Of a DNA stretch of 64,000 bases, positions 19,601-28,293 are shown in pieces. Source of the DNA: an uncultured Crocinitomix sp. (GTDB lineage Bacteria > Bacteroidota > Bacteroidia > Flavobacteriales_D > Crocinitomicaceae); assembly GCA_937136425.1 (NCBI GenBank), contig CAKZON010000107.1, positions 17,668 through 81,667 on the forward strand, in the 5' to 3' direction. The first letter of the stretch is position 1. Each line of letters begins with the position of its first letter. The notes beneath the pieces were generated by a model, which ran no database searches, was not told the DNA's origin, and worked only from the letters and a program-made list of their open reading frames with translations. The translations under genes were made by a program, and so were the position numbers.

Positions 19601-20302
19601 ATACAAAATGTAAATCTCATTAAACATTGCTGTAACATAGTCTGTTGCGCCAATTACTCCTCCTTTATCTAAGAAAATATCATGATCTACCTCAAAATAA
19701 AGTCCCATACAATCACCAGGATCTCTTGTTGGGCCACCACCGCCACCACCAGGATTCATCTCAATGCCCACTAGTGAATCATCAGAAGTTTTACACTCAA
19801 AGTCATTTTGTCTGCTCAAAGCATCTTCTGGAAAAAAAATATATTCATCCATATGCCCAAGTTTCCCAAGGTTTACATCTCCAATTCCAGGAATAGAACC
19901 GACACCAATTATTTCATTGTTAAGTACACTAAAGGCAAAATGCGAATTTGCATATCCATCAAATGTTCCACGATAAAAAATACTACGTGATACTTCATTA
20001 TAAACAACATCTTGACCAGTAGCTGTTCTAATAACCAAATCGTCATTGACTAGATTAACCTCTTCTAATTCTAGTAAAAGAACATCATCTTTAAATGGAA
20101 TTTCTACCGTTAAAGTTGTTGGATGTGTACGAAGTATTTCCTCCCAATATCCTTCATTTACTTCAAGTAAAGAATAATCTCCTTCTAAAATTGGACTGAT
20201 GTCATCATTTTCCAATTCTGCAGATAAAAAAAGCTGTTGCACTTGTGCAAAGCCAGTGAGGTTAAAACAAATGATTAAGACTAAATAAAATATTTTTTTC
20301 AT
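16661..20302 (-). CDS. secreted metzincin protease with eight SprB repeats and type A T9SS signal
   Basis: 1213-aa secreted protease. The first 500 residues match the protease at 8470-10581: signal peptide, propeptide-like region, a Gly-rich linker (GGGGGG), metzincin motif HEMGHNFGSPHTH near residue 329, Met-turn GTIMSYCH, then the same adhesive beta domain. From about residue 545 come eight SprB-type repeats of about 70 residues (GGTPGYTYLWSTGATTEDI ... GTYTLTVTDANGC). The tail is a T9SS type A signal (FVIYPNPAQNEIW). SprB repeats are named after the gliding adhesin SprB. The enzyme may therefore be displayed on the surface through long repeats. It lies 20 bases downstream of the next gene on the same strand, so the two may form an operon. 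Confidence 0.9.
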   Translation of the reverse strand: MKKIFYLVLIICFNLTGFAQVQQLFLSAELENDDISPILEGDYSLLEVNEGYWEEILRTHPTTLTVEIPFKDDVLLLELEEVNLVNDDLVIRTATGQDVVYNEVSRSIFYRGTFDGYANSHFAFSVLNNEIIGVGSIPGIGDVNLGKLGHMDEYIFFPEDALSRQNDFECKTSDDSLVGIEMNPGGGGGGPTRDPGDCMGLYFEVDHDIFLDKGGVIGATDYVTAMFNEIYILYDIDGMTVYLSDILVWDAVSPYDGITSTTTLLNLFGTTTPIWDGDLGHFVSYRGNGGLAWLNVICHPDQALRKAVSDINSFFSEVPVYSWTIEVVAHEMGHNFGSPHTHACAWNGDGTAIDGCGPAAGYDEGCDAPIPPSGTIMSYCHLIGAGIDLGLGFGTQPGALMRSKIDEGDCLDGCDLNPFMDIEIIDGELVGPHCEGDSIYAQITIYSNGNDDLTTLDILVYLDGVLEETIAWTGLLEEDSSEVVPLTPMLLPPGSYVIEAELANPNGVEDGVVGNNNFEIEFDVTGYPTVDLVSATDASCFGVEDGAIDVDVSGGTPGYTFAWDNGAGAVEDPVGIGANTYTLVVTDDAGCEVTLVQELTQPTEIVITTEVLANPDCFYDETGEIEASAVGGTPGYTYLWSFGGDAAIETGLTSGEYVVVVTDDNDCSSSDTVEIVSPPELILETEVIQAACGVDDGGIITTVVGGVPGYDYDWSTGATSADLIDVLSGTYDVIITDENGCIIESEIFVPEDPAPEIVIETIININCFGDEVGEIIVSGVNISGVAEYNWSTGATGTDLTGVGSGDYTVILSDDSNCTDEEVITIVENDEIVIDPYITPISCNGFIDGEVIVAVEGGVPGYEYDWSTGAITAGIDDLGPGTYEITITDELDCIQTLEVEIIEPDTISIIGDSDNEYCDGENGFVDLTVTGGTPIYEYAWSTGATTEDLDGLSAGIYNVLITDVNGCTNSFGVILDNIDNFEADISQVNPLCYGEASGTGTVDVMSGTSPYTYEWSDGQITETAVGLLPDWYTVIVTDANGCTDEFEIEITSPDEIEVASSVSNEVFGGDGFITTTTIGGIPGYTYLWSTGATTEDIEDLDAGTYTLTVTDANGCSVTFVYVVDSQLSLDDFGDNVFVIYPNPAQNEIWIANESDMSINSVKLYNAVGQLVYEENTEDNVGQQYVDVSYFSNGVYFVVLDIDGKLAKSKVLIQK

Positions 20303-20322
20303 GATAAATATATTTAATAGTG

Positions 20323-23049
20323 TTATTTAAGTAATGAAATGTGACCTGACTCTTTGTGCTTCTTGTCATCATTAATATCTCCAAATTCTATGCTCCAAAC
20401 ATAAACTCCATCTTCACAAATTGCTCCGTCACCATAGGTTCCGTCCCAACCGTGAGCTGCATTAAATGATTCAAATACAATTTCTCCCCAACGGTTATAA
20501 ATAAGTAAATGATAATCATAAGGATCAAACCCAGAAGTGAATATTGGTTTGAAAGTTTCGTTAAAATTATCTCCGTCAGGTGTAAATGTGTTCGGCACAT
20601 AGTACAATATATCCTCTAAAACTCTAACGGTTAAATAGGCTGCATCCGTACAACCATTTACTGATGATGCTATTAGTTCAACATTATACTCCCCATAGTC
20701 TGGCGGGAATAAATGATCAGGATTAATATCAGAGCTTCCAGCAGTACCATCACCAAAACTCCATTCATAACTTATCGCTCCTGTTGTGGTATTATGAAAT
20801 TGCGCTACTGGATTTGAGCCATCTAAAACAGAAGGTGTTACATAAAACGAAGCGTCTGGGGTTTCATCTAAACAAACATAGCTTGAATACGTTTTTTCAG
20901 TATAACAGCCACTTGCAGAGGTCATACCAAAAGTAACATCAAAACAACCTGACTCTGTAAAAGTATATGTAATTGGACCACACCCTTCAATAATATTTCC
21001 TTCAATAATCCATCTACAATCAGTACCTCCTGGCATTGACAAATTAGTGAAGGTTACATCAAGTGGCGCACATCCTACTAATATATCACCTTGAAATACA
21101 ATATTTGGTAATGGCTCAACAGTAACGGTTACATCATCAGAATTTTCACAACCAAATTCATTGGTTCCCATAACTGTATAAACCGCAGTTCCTTCTGGAA
21201 TAAATGATTCTCCGTTAATAACTCCACCGTCCCATGTTAATGCTGGAGCACCAACGGCAGACAACGTAATTGCTGTTCCGTCACACACAGTAAAATCATC
21301 AGGTGCAGTTACATTTGGTAATTCATTCACTGTTACCTCAACTTCATCTGAATTTTCACAGCCATTAGCATCTGTTCCTGTTACAACATAAACATTTGTT
21401 CCTGCAGGTGGCGTAAAAGCAACCCCGTCAACAATCCCATCTGTCCATAAATAGTCAATGGCACCACTGCCACTTAAAACGGCATCTTCTCCTTCGCATA
21501 ATATCAAATCTTCACCTGCGTCAACAGCCGGTGACGGGTTGACAGTAATTTCAAGTTCATCTGTATTAGAGCATCCGTTTATATCTGTTCCAACAACGGT
21601 ATAAGTTGTTGTTAAGGCTGGCGAAAAAGGCAAACCATTAATAACTCCGCCATCCCATAGATAAGTGAACCCTCCAGAACCAGAAACGGTGATAATATCT
21701 CCTAAACACATGGTTTGGTCTGGACCAGCATCAATAATTGGGTCTGGCAACACTGTAATTGTAATATCTGCTTCATCACCAATGCACGGCGCTTCAGAAA
21801 CTTCATATCTAAAGACATAATCTCCTGGCATTAATCCATCTCCTATTAATTCTCCCGTAAGCGGATCAAATGCACCACTGCCTGTCAAATCTGTCCAAGT
21901 TCCACCTGCATCTGCTCCTGTTAATAATGTATTTAGATTAATCATTGATCCTGGAGAGCTACATAGGTCGTCTGTATTATCAGGTCCAGCATTTGCAGAT
22001 TCAGCAAAGTCAACCCAAAAAGGAGCCACATCAAAACATCCACTCCCATCTTCTCCAATAACTACATAAACGGTATCACCTTCCACCATTAAATCTCCTG
22101 GCCACAAGCCTGTAACTTGATCTACACTATCGGGCTCCACGGCATAAAATTCAGTTATTGGGAAAACACCTCCCCCAACATCTGTCACAACTAATGTACT
22201 TAAATCAAAAGTCACGTCACATATCGTTCCTGGATCTACAATATCAATTACAGGTGTAGGGTTTACGGTTATTTCAACCTCAAATTCACAATCCGCATCT
22301 GTATCACTTGTAGCGGTGTAAGTAGTAACACCCAATGGTGGCACAAAAGCAACACTATCCGTTACACCACCATCCCAAGTAATAAAACCGTCATTTTCTG
22401 ATATTGCATCTAACAATAATTCATCTCCAAAGCACATTTCTGTAGCATGTTCTCCTATATCGAGTGAATCACAAACAGTTTCTTGTATAACAATTACTCC
22501 ATGAGGGTCTGGATTTGCCGCTCCATCCGCAGTTGGCTCAAATATAACACCAATCACACCTTCACCTGGAGGAATAACAAAAGAAGCAAAATCAACTTCT
22601 TGACTTGGGCGTTCATAATTATAAGGCCCTGCGTAAACAGCTCCGCACGCGGCTAATGAACCGGATGCATTTGACGTTACGATTGTCAAATCATAAGATA
22701 AAAAAGCTGTTGTGGTGCCATCTGAAATTCGCAATGCAACATCCCAAGATTCGGTATAAGTATGTAATGAAACTAATAACAAATCAGGTCCTGGTTCGTC
22801 ATAATAAGTTGTTCCACTGTTCCAAGTTCCAGAAAAAGACCATCCTAAAGGCACTTCTGCCGCACCATTAATAAAATCCGCATCTCCAATAGCTGCATTT
22901 ATCGTTGCAATTCCGGTACATGCGGCACCCGAAGTAGGATTGGTATAATCTGTGGCATAATCGATTCCAACATAGGGACCCACGATTTGAGAATAGGCAC
23001 TGAAAGTGCTTAAAAGGGAGAGCATTGTAATAAAAAATATTGCTTTCAT
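20323..23049 (-). CDS. large secreted PKD/Ig-like repeat protein with type B T9SS signal
   Basis: 908-aa exported protein. After a signal peptide (ending FSAYSQ) an N-terminal beta domain of about 180 residues, not recognised, is followed by four or more repeats of the type 'ICDGTxxTLSAxG..xLTWDGGVINGxxFxPxxTxxYTVxGTNxxGCENSDxVTVTV'. Two PKD-like domains follow (the second with YEWSFGDGTAG). The C-terminus YYVPNTFTPDGDNFNETF with YNRWGE is a T9SS type B signal. The last PKD plus tail closely resemble those of the protease at 8470-10581. It is the upstream member of a likely two-gene unit with the SprB-repeat protease. Adhesion or matrix function is inferred from the domains. Confidence 0.85.
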   Translation of the reverse strand: MKAIFFITMLSLLSTFSAYSQIVGPYVGIDYATDYTNPTSGAACTGIATINAAIGDADFINGAAEVPLGWSFSGTWNSGTTYYDEPGPDLLLVSLHTYTESWDVALRISDGTTTAFLSYDLTIVTSNASGSLAACGAVYAGPYNYERPSQEVDFASFVIPPGEGVIGVIFEPTADGAANPDPHGVIVIQETVCDSLDIGEHATEMCFGDELLLDAISENDGFITWDGGVTDSVAFVPPLGVTTYTATSDTDADCEFEVEITVNPTPVIDIVDPGTICDVTFDLSTLVVTDVGGGVFPITEFYAVEPDSVDQVTGLWPGDLMVEGDTVYVVIGEDGSGCFDVAPFWVDFAESANAGPDNTDDLCSSPGSMINLNTLLTGADAGGTWTDLTGSGAFDPLTGELIGDGLMPGDYVFRYEVSEAPCIGDEADITITVLPDPIIDAGPDQTMCLGDIITVSGSGGFTYLWDGGVINGLPFSPALTTTYTVVGTDINGCSNTDELEITVNPSPAVDAGEDLILCEGEDAVLSGSGAIDYLWTDGIVDGVAFTPPAGTNVYVVTGTDANGCENSDEVEVTVNELPNVTAPDDFTVCDGTAITLSAVGAPALTWDGGVINGESFIPEGTAVYTVMGTNEFGCENSDDVTVTVEPLPNIVFQGDILVGCAPLDVTFTNLSMPGGTDCRWIIEGNIIEGCGPITYTFTESGCFDVTFGMTSASGCYTEKTYSSYVCLDETPDASFYVTPSVLDGSNPVAQFHNTTTGAISYEWSFGDGTAGSSDINPDHLFPPDYGEYNVELIASSVNGCTDAAYLTVRVLEDILYYVPNTFTPDGDNFNETFKPIFTSGFDPYDYHLLIYNRWGEIVFESFNAAHGWDGTYGDGAICEDGVYVWSIEFGDINDDKKHKESGHISLLK

Positions 23050-23460
23050 TTTTCTTATATAAAAGTCAACATCCGCAGAAACAGTTAAAGGATATTAGAA
23101 AAGAGTAAGGGCAATTATTCTAATATACATAAGGTTAATACAACAACATTTACGTTGCGTATTTTTGGTTCATGGAGGTTACGGTTTGTTAGATTTTGAG
23201 GTCTAATTGGTTGTAAACATACAGCAATTTATTACCAATGTCAATAGTAGAAATTAAATGCCAATTGTTTATAAGACTCGCACGACACTCTATTATCTTG
23301 TTAAAACAGTTAAGTCCTAGAAAATTTGAAATTCAAAAAATTGAAATTTATTTTTTCTTTATTCAAAATTTAACACAAAAATCGATAATGTTAAAATACA
23401 AGAATAAAAATACAGCTCGTAACTCCTTCTATTCAAGAAAATTACAAATTTAAACAGCGA
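23050..23460. other. 411-base region without a gene
   Basis: Very AT-rich leader of the PKD-repeat gene, which is transcribed leftward. The only open frame (23238-23453, plus strand) has no recognisable content. No strong hairpin or complete flavobacterial promoter was found. Confidence 0.4.
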
Positions 23461-23790
23461 TTAATTCCCTTCAGGCGCCAACCTTAATACTATGCCGTCA
23501 ATCTCTTCTGAAACATGTATTTGACACCCTAATCGGCTATTATCTTCTACGAAGAAGGCCTCATCCAACATGTCTAATTCAGCATCAGATTGCTCTGGCA
23601 AATCTGTTTCAGATTCTAAATAACATTGACAAGTTGCACACATTGCCATACCACCACAACGACCTTCCACAGGCAATTCATAGGAACGACATACTTCCAT
23701 AATATTCATGTTCATGTCTGTTGGAGCTTCTAAATCGTGTGTTACTCCTTCTCTATCAATTATGTGTACGGTAATCATATCGTCTGCCAT
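23461..23790 (-). CDS. 2Fe-2S ferredoxin (adrenodoxin type)
   Basis: Electron carrier of 109 aa. Cys45-x5-Cys51-x2-Cys54 (in RCGGMAMCATC) and Cys89 (in LGCQIH) are the four cluster ligands of the vertebrate/ISC-type ferredoxin fold. The longest open frame begins with TTG at 23814, but that codon falls within the -7 promoter element, so the ATG at 23790 is chosen. Such ferredoxins donate electrons in Fe-S cluster assembly or to mono-oxygenases. A ferredoxin-NADP reductase, an Nfu-like protein and Mrp are encoded 3.4-5.8 kb upstream on the same strand, which makes a shared Fe-S/redox role plausible. Confidence 0.9.
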   Translation of the reverse strand: MADDMITVHIIDREGVTHDLEAPTDMNMNIMEVCRSYELPVEGRCGGMAMCATCQCYLESETDLPEQSDAELDMLDEAFFVEDNSRLGCQIHVSEEIDGIVLRLAPEGN

Positions 23791-23811
23791 GATCGTAATG
23801 CTTTTTTTTGG

Positions 23812-23841
23812 CAAAGATAAACAAGTTTACACGAAGTCCAA
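23812..23841 (-). promoter_or_regulatory. flavobacterial promoter of the ferredoxin gene
   Basis: On the minus strand TTG (23841-23839), 19 bases, then TATCTTTG (23819-23812). This matches the Bacteroidota sigma-A consensus TTG-N17-23-TAnnTTTG. It lies just upstream of the ATG at 23790 and predicts a very short 5' leader. Confidence 0.7.
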
Positions 23842-23853
23842 TTGATACTACAT

Positions 23854-26163
23854 TCACATTTTCAATTTTTTGATCCTCTTTTTATCTTGTTTTCTATCCT
23901 TTCTCCAATCTTCATTATAATCACGTGTTTGTCTCCGTATTTTTTTTAATTTCTCCAAATGCTCCAAGGTCAAATTAAAATCTCCTAACTGTTCATATGC
24001 ATCTGCCAATACCTCATGAATCTCTGCACTTTCTAAAACATAAAGTTCTTGATACTCATCTATAGAATAATAGCTTAGTACCGTTTGCCCATCAATTATA
24101 GCTTCTTCAAACTTTTCTAACTTCAAGTTTACTTTAGCCCGTTCATGCTGATAATAAACACAAATTGATGACGGTTCTCCAACAGCATTAGTCCCCTTAT
24201 ACATCTCGACCAATTCTGTTAAATAGAAATGTGCACTATCATATTTATTCAAAGCCGTGTATGCTTCAACCAAATCATCCAAAAATAAATCATGCCAATT
24301 CAATTGAATCCCTCTCTTTTTTTCCTCCTCCAAATATCTTTGATTATAATTGACAACTTGTTGATAGTCCTCAATATTCGTATAAAAATCGATTATCAAA
24401 TCATATCTCGAAAACCAATCTAAATCAGATAATGACGCTTTTTCAATTGCATCAATATTTTTATAATGATAGATAATTGCACTATCATAATCATCTTTTA
24501 ACTGGTAGCAAAAAGCTATATCTTGATACGTCTCTATGCGTTCTTGGTAATAAAAATCATAAGTGCTTAAACCTTGCACATGTTCATAAATTAACGAGGC
24601 CTCTTTTAATAACTCTAAGCTTTTGTCTAGTTCAGAAAACTCTAATATATTACCTAATTCGGCATTGGATTTTGCTAATACAGGATCAAGCGAATCTAAC
24701 GTGCTTCGAAAGTAGTTATTACTCATTTCCAAATACGCTTTACTTTCATTTCTTTCCAACCAAGATTCTCGAGACATTTGACTATATATCTCACCCAATT
24801 GTTGTTCAGAATCTTCTAATCCCTCGCAAAAAATAATTGCCATTTCGTAACAAATCTGACTCGTTTCAATATAATCTTCTTCCTCTTTAATTGATTCTGC
24901 ATAAAAACTGAATTCACCCATAAATGCAGCAACTTCCACCAAGGCATTTACTTCCTCAGGGCTATCCATGATTCCACTGCTCAATATACTTACCACCTCT
25001 CCAACACATGCAAATGCTGAATCTTCTAGATTACAATATTTCATTAAAACTTCACTTGAATGACTATAAAGTATTGCTAATTGAATATCCGTTTCCCCTA
25101 ATTCTTTTACTCCAAGTTCTAGCGCTTTTTGCTGATATAATATCAATTTATCAATCTTGATTTGCATTTCATCATAGTCATAATCTAAGTCTTGATCTAA
25201 TAGTTGATCCATTAGTTGAACTTGTAATTGAGCAGAATAATCATACGTTAAGCTTATGCGAATTGGATCAAACTCATTTTGTTCCATGATATATAATATT
25301 GAATCATATGCTTCTATTGACTTTTCATAGTCAAAACGAAGTAAGAACATCTCGGCTCGTAATTCATAATTACGAATATTCTCCTCTAATTGTTGAATCG
25401 CCTTTCGCTTAATTTCCTCCCCTTGTTCTTTTAGCTCATTACCTTTCATTATCTGCTCTTTCGCTTTTTGCGTAATTTCAGACAAGGTGTTATTATTAAG
25501 CAACTGTATCACTTTTTCAATATCTCCGTCCAGAAAATATTCATAGGCAGCGATATAAATATCAGATGCATAATCAAGGTTTTGCTGTGCTAACTTTAAG
25601 GTAAATGCAGGTAATTGCTTTTCTAATTCATAGATTCTGCTATTCAGTAATAGTTCTGCCTCCTCTCGATCAGCAATTTCTTGCTGAAAACGTTCTTCAA
25701 GGTTTTTAATCATTTTTTCACTCTCAATTTGATCTGACCTCAATACTTGAATAATTGAATCTCTTCTTTGATAGAGCGCCGCTTTGCTAATATTTAAAAG
25801 CTCTAATTGTGCTGCAATTAATCCTCCTTTTTCTATTAAAAAAACATGGACTGGAGCCTTGCTCCCTAGCACCACCTGTTCTAACATTTTAGAATTTACA
25901 ATTTCATACCCTTGCTTTTCAACACTCAACTTTAGGTTAGTTCCTTTAGGAATACCAACCACAGTTAATTTAAAATTACCGTGAGCATCAGAAACACCAG
26001 GTTTTGAAAACGGTGCCGTTATGAGTACATTTTCTAAAAATTGAACTTTACTTGTGTGGTAACCGCTATTATGAATAGAAACTGTACCATCCAAATCAAC
26101 CTGCTGGGCTGAAGAATAAAATAAGAATAGAAAACAAATTATAAGATTGTAAAACCTTAGCAT
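23854..26163 (-). CDS. exported TPR protein with N-terminal carboxypeptidase-regulatory-like domain
   Basis: 769-aa protein with a signal peptide (MLRFYNLIICFLFLFYSSAQ). Residues about 22-115 form a CarboxypepD_reg-like beta-sandwich (SDAHGNFKLTVVGIPKGT). A coiled coil follows (about 120-260, EKMIKNLEERFQQEIADREE), then a long array of TPR-like helical repeats to the end, closing with a very basic tail (KDRKQDKKRIKKLKM). It is probably periplasmic or surface-associated. Its start codon overlaps the stop of the upstream gene by one base (TAATG), so the two are translationally coupled. The role is unknown; TPRs suggest scaffolding. Confidence 0.75.
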   Translation of the reverse strand: MLRFYNLIICFLFLFYSSAQQVDLDGTVSIHNSGYHTSKVQFLENVLITAPFSKPGVSDAHGNFKLTVVGIPKGTNLKLSVEKQGYEIVNSKMLEQVVLGSKAPVHVFLIEKGGLIAAQLELLNISKAALYQRRDSIIQVLRSDQIESEKMIKNLEERFQQEIADREEAELLLNSRIYELEKQLPAFTLKLAQQNLDYASDIYIAAYEYFLDGDIEKVIQLLNNNTLSEITQKAKEQIMKGNELKEQGEEIKRKAIQQLEENIRNYELRAEMFLLRFDYEKSIEAYDSILYIMEQNEFDPIRISLTYDYSAQLQVQLMDQLLDQDLDYDYDEMQIKIDKLILYQQKALELGVKELGETDIQLAILYSHSSEVLMKYCNLEDSAFACVGEVVSILSSGIMDSPEEVNALVEVAAFMGEFSFYAESIKEEEDYIETSQICYEMAIIFCEGLEDSEQQLGEIYSQMSRESWLERNESKAYLEMSNNYFRSTLDSLDPVLAKSNAELGNILEFSELDKSLELLKEASLIYEHVQGLSTYDFYYQERIETYQDIAFCYQLKDDYDSAIIYHYKNIDAIEKASLSDLDWFSRYDLIIDFYTNIEDYQQVVNYNQRYLEEEKKRGIQLNWHDLFLDDLVEAYTALNKYDSAHFYLTELVEMYKGTNAVGEPSSICVYYQHERAKVNLKLEKFEEAIIDGQTVLSYYSIDEYQELYVLESAEIHEVLADAYEQLGDFNLTLEHLEKLKKIRRQTRDYNEDWRKDRKQDKKRIKKLKM

Positions 26164-26921
26164 TACATTACTTTTTTCTTCAATAGAATTGGTAATTCAT
26201 TCTCTGTTTGTGTAGGTATATCAGTGAGCTCAACAGGGCTATACCCTTCTTTCATGGCACGAATAGTTTGAAATTGTTTCTGTAATTCTGCAGGAATGGT
26301 TAAAAAGTATTCTCCAAATTCGTTAGAATATGTTTCAGCTCCTAAAATGCTAACCCTTGCACTATCAATAAATTCACCTGTTTCAAAATCCTTTACAATT
26401 CCTTTGATTTCGTGCAATCCAGCTAACTTAACCTCAAGTGGAATGTACTGATGTGCGGTAAGATGATATACAGAATCAGGATAAGCAACGCTATATGGTT
26501 CTCCTTCAGGGTCAGAAAACAATATTTCAACGGTTGCTTTCTCATCAAAAAATTCTGCAGGAAGTTGTTTAAAAGTAGCCTCTCCTTTATCATTTATTTT
26601 CTCCACCACAATGGCATCTCCATAAATCAATTTAACCTCTCCACGATTTGGCAAAACAACATCATCTTTTCCGTTTTCGCCATGCACTAAGACTGTTAAT
26701 TGTCCTCGGCCATCTGATTCACTACTGAAATAAAGGTTAATTGAATAAACAGATAACCCTGTAATTAGCACCATAACCACAAGCAGGATTGTGAATGATT
26801 GCTTCTTTGATAATTTTGAAAATATTTTTTTTCTAATTACTTCTCTGAAAAGAAAAACAACTGCACCAAGTGCCAATCCAGCGAATCCGGCAATCATGCC
26901 CCATTCTTTTATAAATCCCAT
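26163..26921 (-). CDS. membrane-anchored carboxypeptidase-regulatory-like domain protein (252 aa)
   Basis: Two N-terminal hydrophobic helices (about residues 8-28 and 42-65, FTILLVVMVLITGLSVYSI) are followed by a periplasmic part with one region of unknown fold and a CarboxypepD_reg-like domain near residues 170-240 (IKGIVKDFETGEFIDSARVS). It overlaps by one base the downstream TPR protein, which begins with a similar domain, so they likely act together. I recognise no enzymatic motif. Two copies of AATTTAGGAATAG lie about 110-140 bases upstream. Confidence 0.7.
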   Translation of the reverse strand: MGFIKEWGMIAGFAGLALGAVVFLFREVIRKKIFSKLSKKQSFTILLVVMVLITGLSVYSINLYFSSESDGRGQLTVLVHGENGKDDVVLPNRGEVKLIYGDAIVVEKINDKGEATFKQLPAEFFDEKATVEILFSDPEGEPYSVAYPDSVYHLTAHQYIPLEVKLAGLHEIKGIVKDFETGEFIDSARVSILGAETYSNEFGEYFLTIPAELQKQFQTIRAMKEGYSPVELTDIPTQTENELPILLKKKVM

Positions 26922-27029
26922 AATCTAAAAAATTAACGAACTTCTCTGTATTAACACTATTAAAAATACGTAGGAAAGTTTCAGGTTCAGCAACAAATTT
27001 AATGGGCAATAAACACTTTAATTAGGTTT

Positions 27030-27063
27030 AATTTAGGAATAGGCTGATTCAATTTAGGAATAG
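27030..27063. repeat. direct repeat of 13 bases upstream of the coupled TPR pair
   Basis: AATTTAGGAATAG occurs at 27030-27042 and again at 27051-27063, exactly 21 bases (two helical turns) apart. The position, upstream of the 26921 start and just before the terminator of the reductase gene, would suit a binding site for a regulator. No protein is known to me for it. Confidence 0.4.
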
Positions 27064-27108
27064 ACGAAATTGAATTTTGAAGAAGAAAAAACAATTTACA
27101 ATCAAAAA

Positions 27109-27137
27109 AAAAGCACCTCAAAATGAGGTGCTTTTTA
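27109..27137 (-). terminator. terminator of the ferredoxin-NADP reductase gene
   Basis: Twelve-base arms (AAAAGCACCTCA / TGAGGTGCTTTT) with an AAA loop, and a run of T on the minus strand. It is 19 bases beyond the stop of the reductase gene. Confidence 0.85.
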
Positions 27138-27155
27138 ATTATATCTTATGGAATA

Positions 27156-28166
27156 CTAAAATCCATTTACACCATTTACGGTAGTATATTTTAGTACATT
27201 CTTTTTATCTGGATGAATACGCGCAAAGGCAGATTGAACTGCAATTGTTCCCTCATGGAATCCACATAAAATTAATTTTAACTTTCCTTCATATTGATTT
27301 ACATCACCAATAGCATAAATACCTGGACGGTTAGTTGAATAATCACGTGTATCAACTACTATTGCGTTCTTTTCAATTTCTAATCCCCAATCGCCAATTG
27401 GCCCTAAGCTTGGTTTTAACCCGAACAAAGGCACAAAATGATCCGCCTCTTTAGTGATTTCTCCTTGAGTTTTATGCTTAATTGTTACAGACTCAACATT
27501 ATCCTCTCCTTGAATTCCGATAACCTCTGCCTCAGTAATTAAATTAATTTTACCTTCAGCAGCCAAGTCCATTACTTGTTGTACAGAATCCAAATGTCCG
27601 CGGAATGAATTTCTTCGGTGCACCAATGATAATTCTGACGCAATATTATTCTTTACTAAATAAATTGACCAATCTAAAGCAGAATCTCCACCACCAGCAA
27701 CCACAACTTTCTTGTCTTGATAAAAAGCGGGGTCTTTAATAATATACTCCACCCCATGATCTTCAAATTTCTCTAAATTAGCTACAGGAGGTTTACGCGG
27801 TTCAAAAACACCTAAACCGCCAGCAATCATTATAATTGGTGCTTTATGTTTTGTTCCTCTATTTGTTGTTACAATAAATTGGTCATCTTCTGTTTCATCA
27901 ATCGTAACGGCAGATTCGCCCAAAGTAAACTCAGGTTTAAACGGCTCAATTTGCGCCATTAAATTGTCAATCAATTCACCTGCATCTATAGTAGGATATC
28001 CTGGGATATCGTAAATTGGTTTTTTGGGATAAATCTCGGTCAACTGACCACCTGGTTGTGGCAAAGAGTCAATTAAATGACATCTTAATTTCAATAAACC
28101 TGCTTCGAAAACGGTAAATAATCCTACTGGACCAGCACCGATAATAATTATATCTGTTTCTATCAT
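27156..28166 (-). CDS. ferredoxin--NADP+ reductase (thioredoxin-reductase-like type)
   Basis: FAD flavoprotein of 336 aa that moves electrons between NADPH and ferredoxin. The FAD motif IIIGAGPVGLFTVFEAG is at residues 7-23, PGGQLTEIYPKKPIYDIPGYP follows, and the NADP motif VVVAGGGDSALDWSIYL is central. It ends with a GDV-type FAD loop (YAIGDVNQYEGKLKLI). The redox CxxC of thioredoxin reductase is absent, which marks the ferredoxin-reductase (YumC-like) group. A -7 box TACTTTTG at 28236-28229 lies 63 bases upstream; no good -33 is seen. Neighbours encode Nfu-like and Mrp proteins. Confidence 0.9.
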   Translation of the reverse strand: MIETDIIIIGAGPVGLFTVFEAGLLKLRCHLIDSLPQPGGQLTEIYPKKPIYDIPGYPTIDAGELIDNLMAQIEPFKPEFTLGESAVTIDETEDDQFIVTTNRGTKHKAPIIMIAGGLGVFEPRKPPVANLEKFEDHGVEYIIKDPAFYQDKKVVVAGGGDSALDWSIYLVKNNIASELSLVHRRNSFRGHLDSVQQVMDLAAEGKINLITEAEVIGIQGEDNVESVTIKHKTQGEITKEADHFVPLFGLKPSLGPIGDWGLEIEKNAIVVDTRDYSTNRPGIYAIGDVNQYEGKLKLILCGFHEGTIAVQSAFARIHPDKKNVLKYTTVNGVNGF

Positions 28167-28293
28167 TTCAGCTTAAATATATCTACTGAGAATCTTTTGA
28201 AAGAGAGCTCGATTTGTTTTTTGGTTGCAAAAGTAACCAAATTATAACACTTGAATTCTGTAAATTGTTTTGAAAAAGACTGAGATAAGTCAG

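Noticed and set aside
23238..23453. Open frame of 71 codons in the leader of the PKD-repeat gene
   Set aside because: Low-complexity AT-rich translation with no family features; looks like a chance frame.
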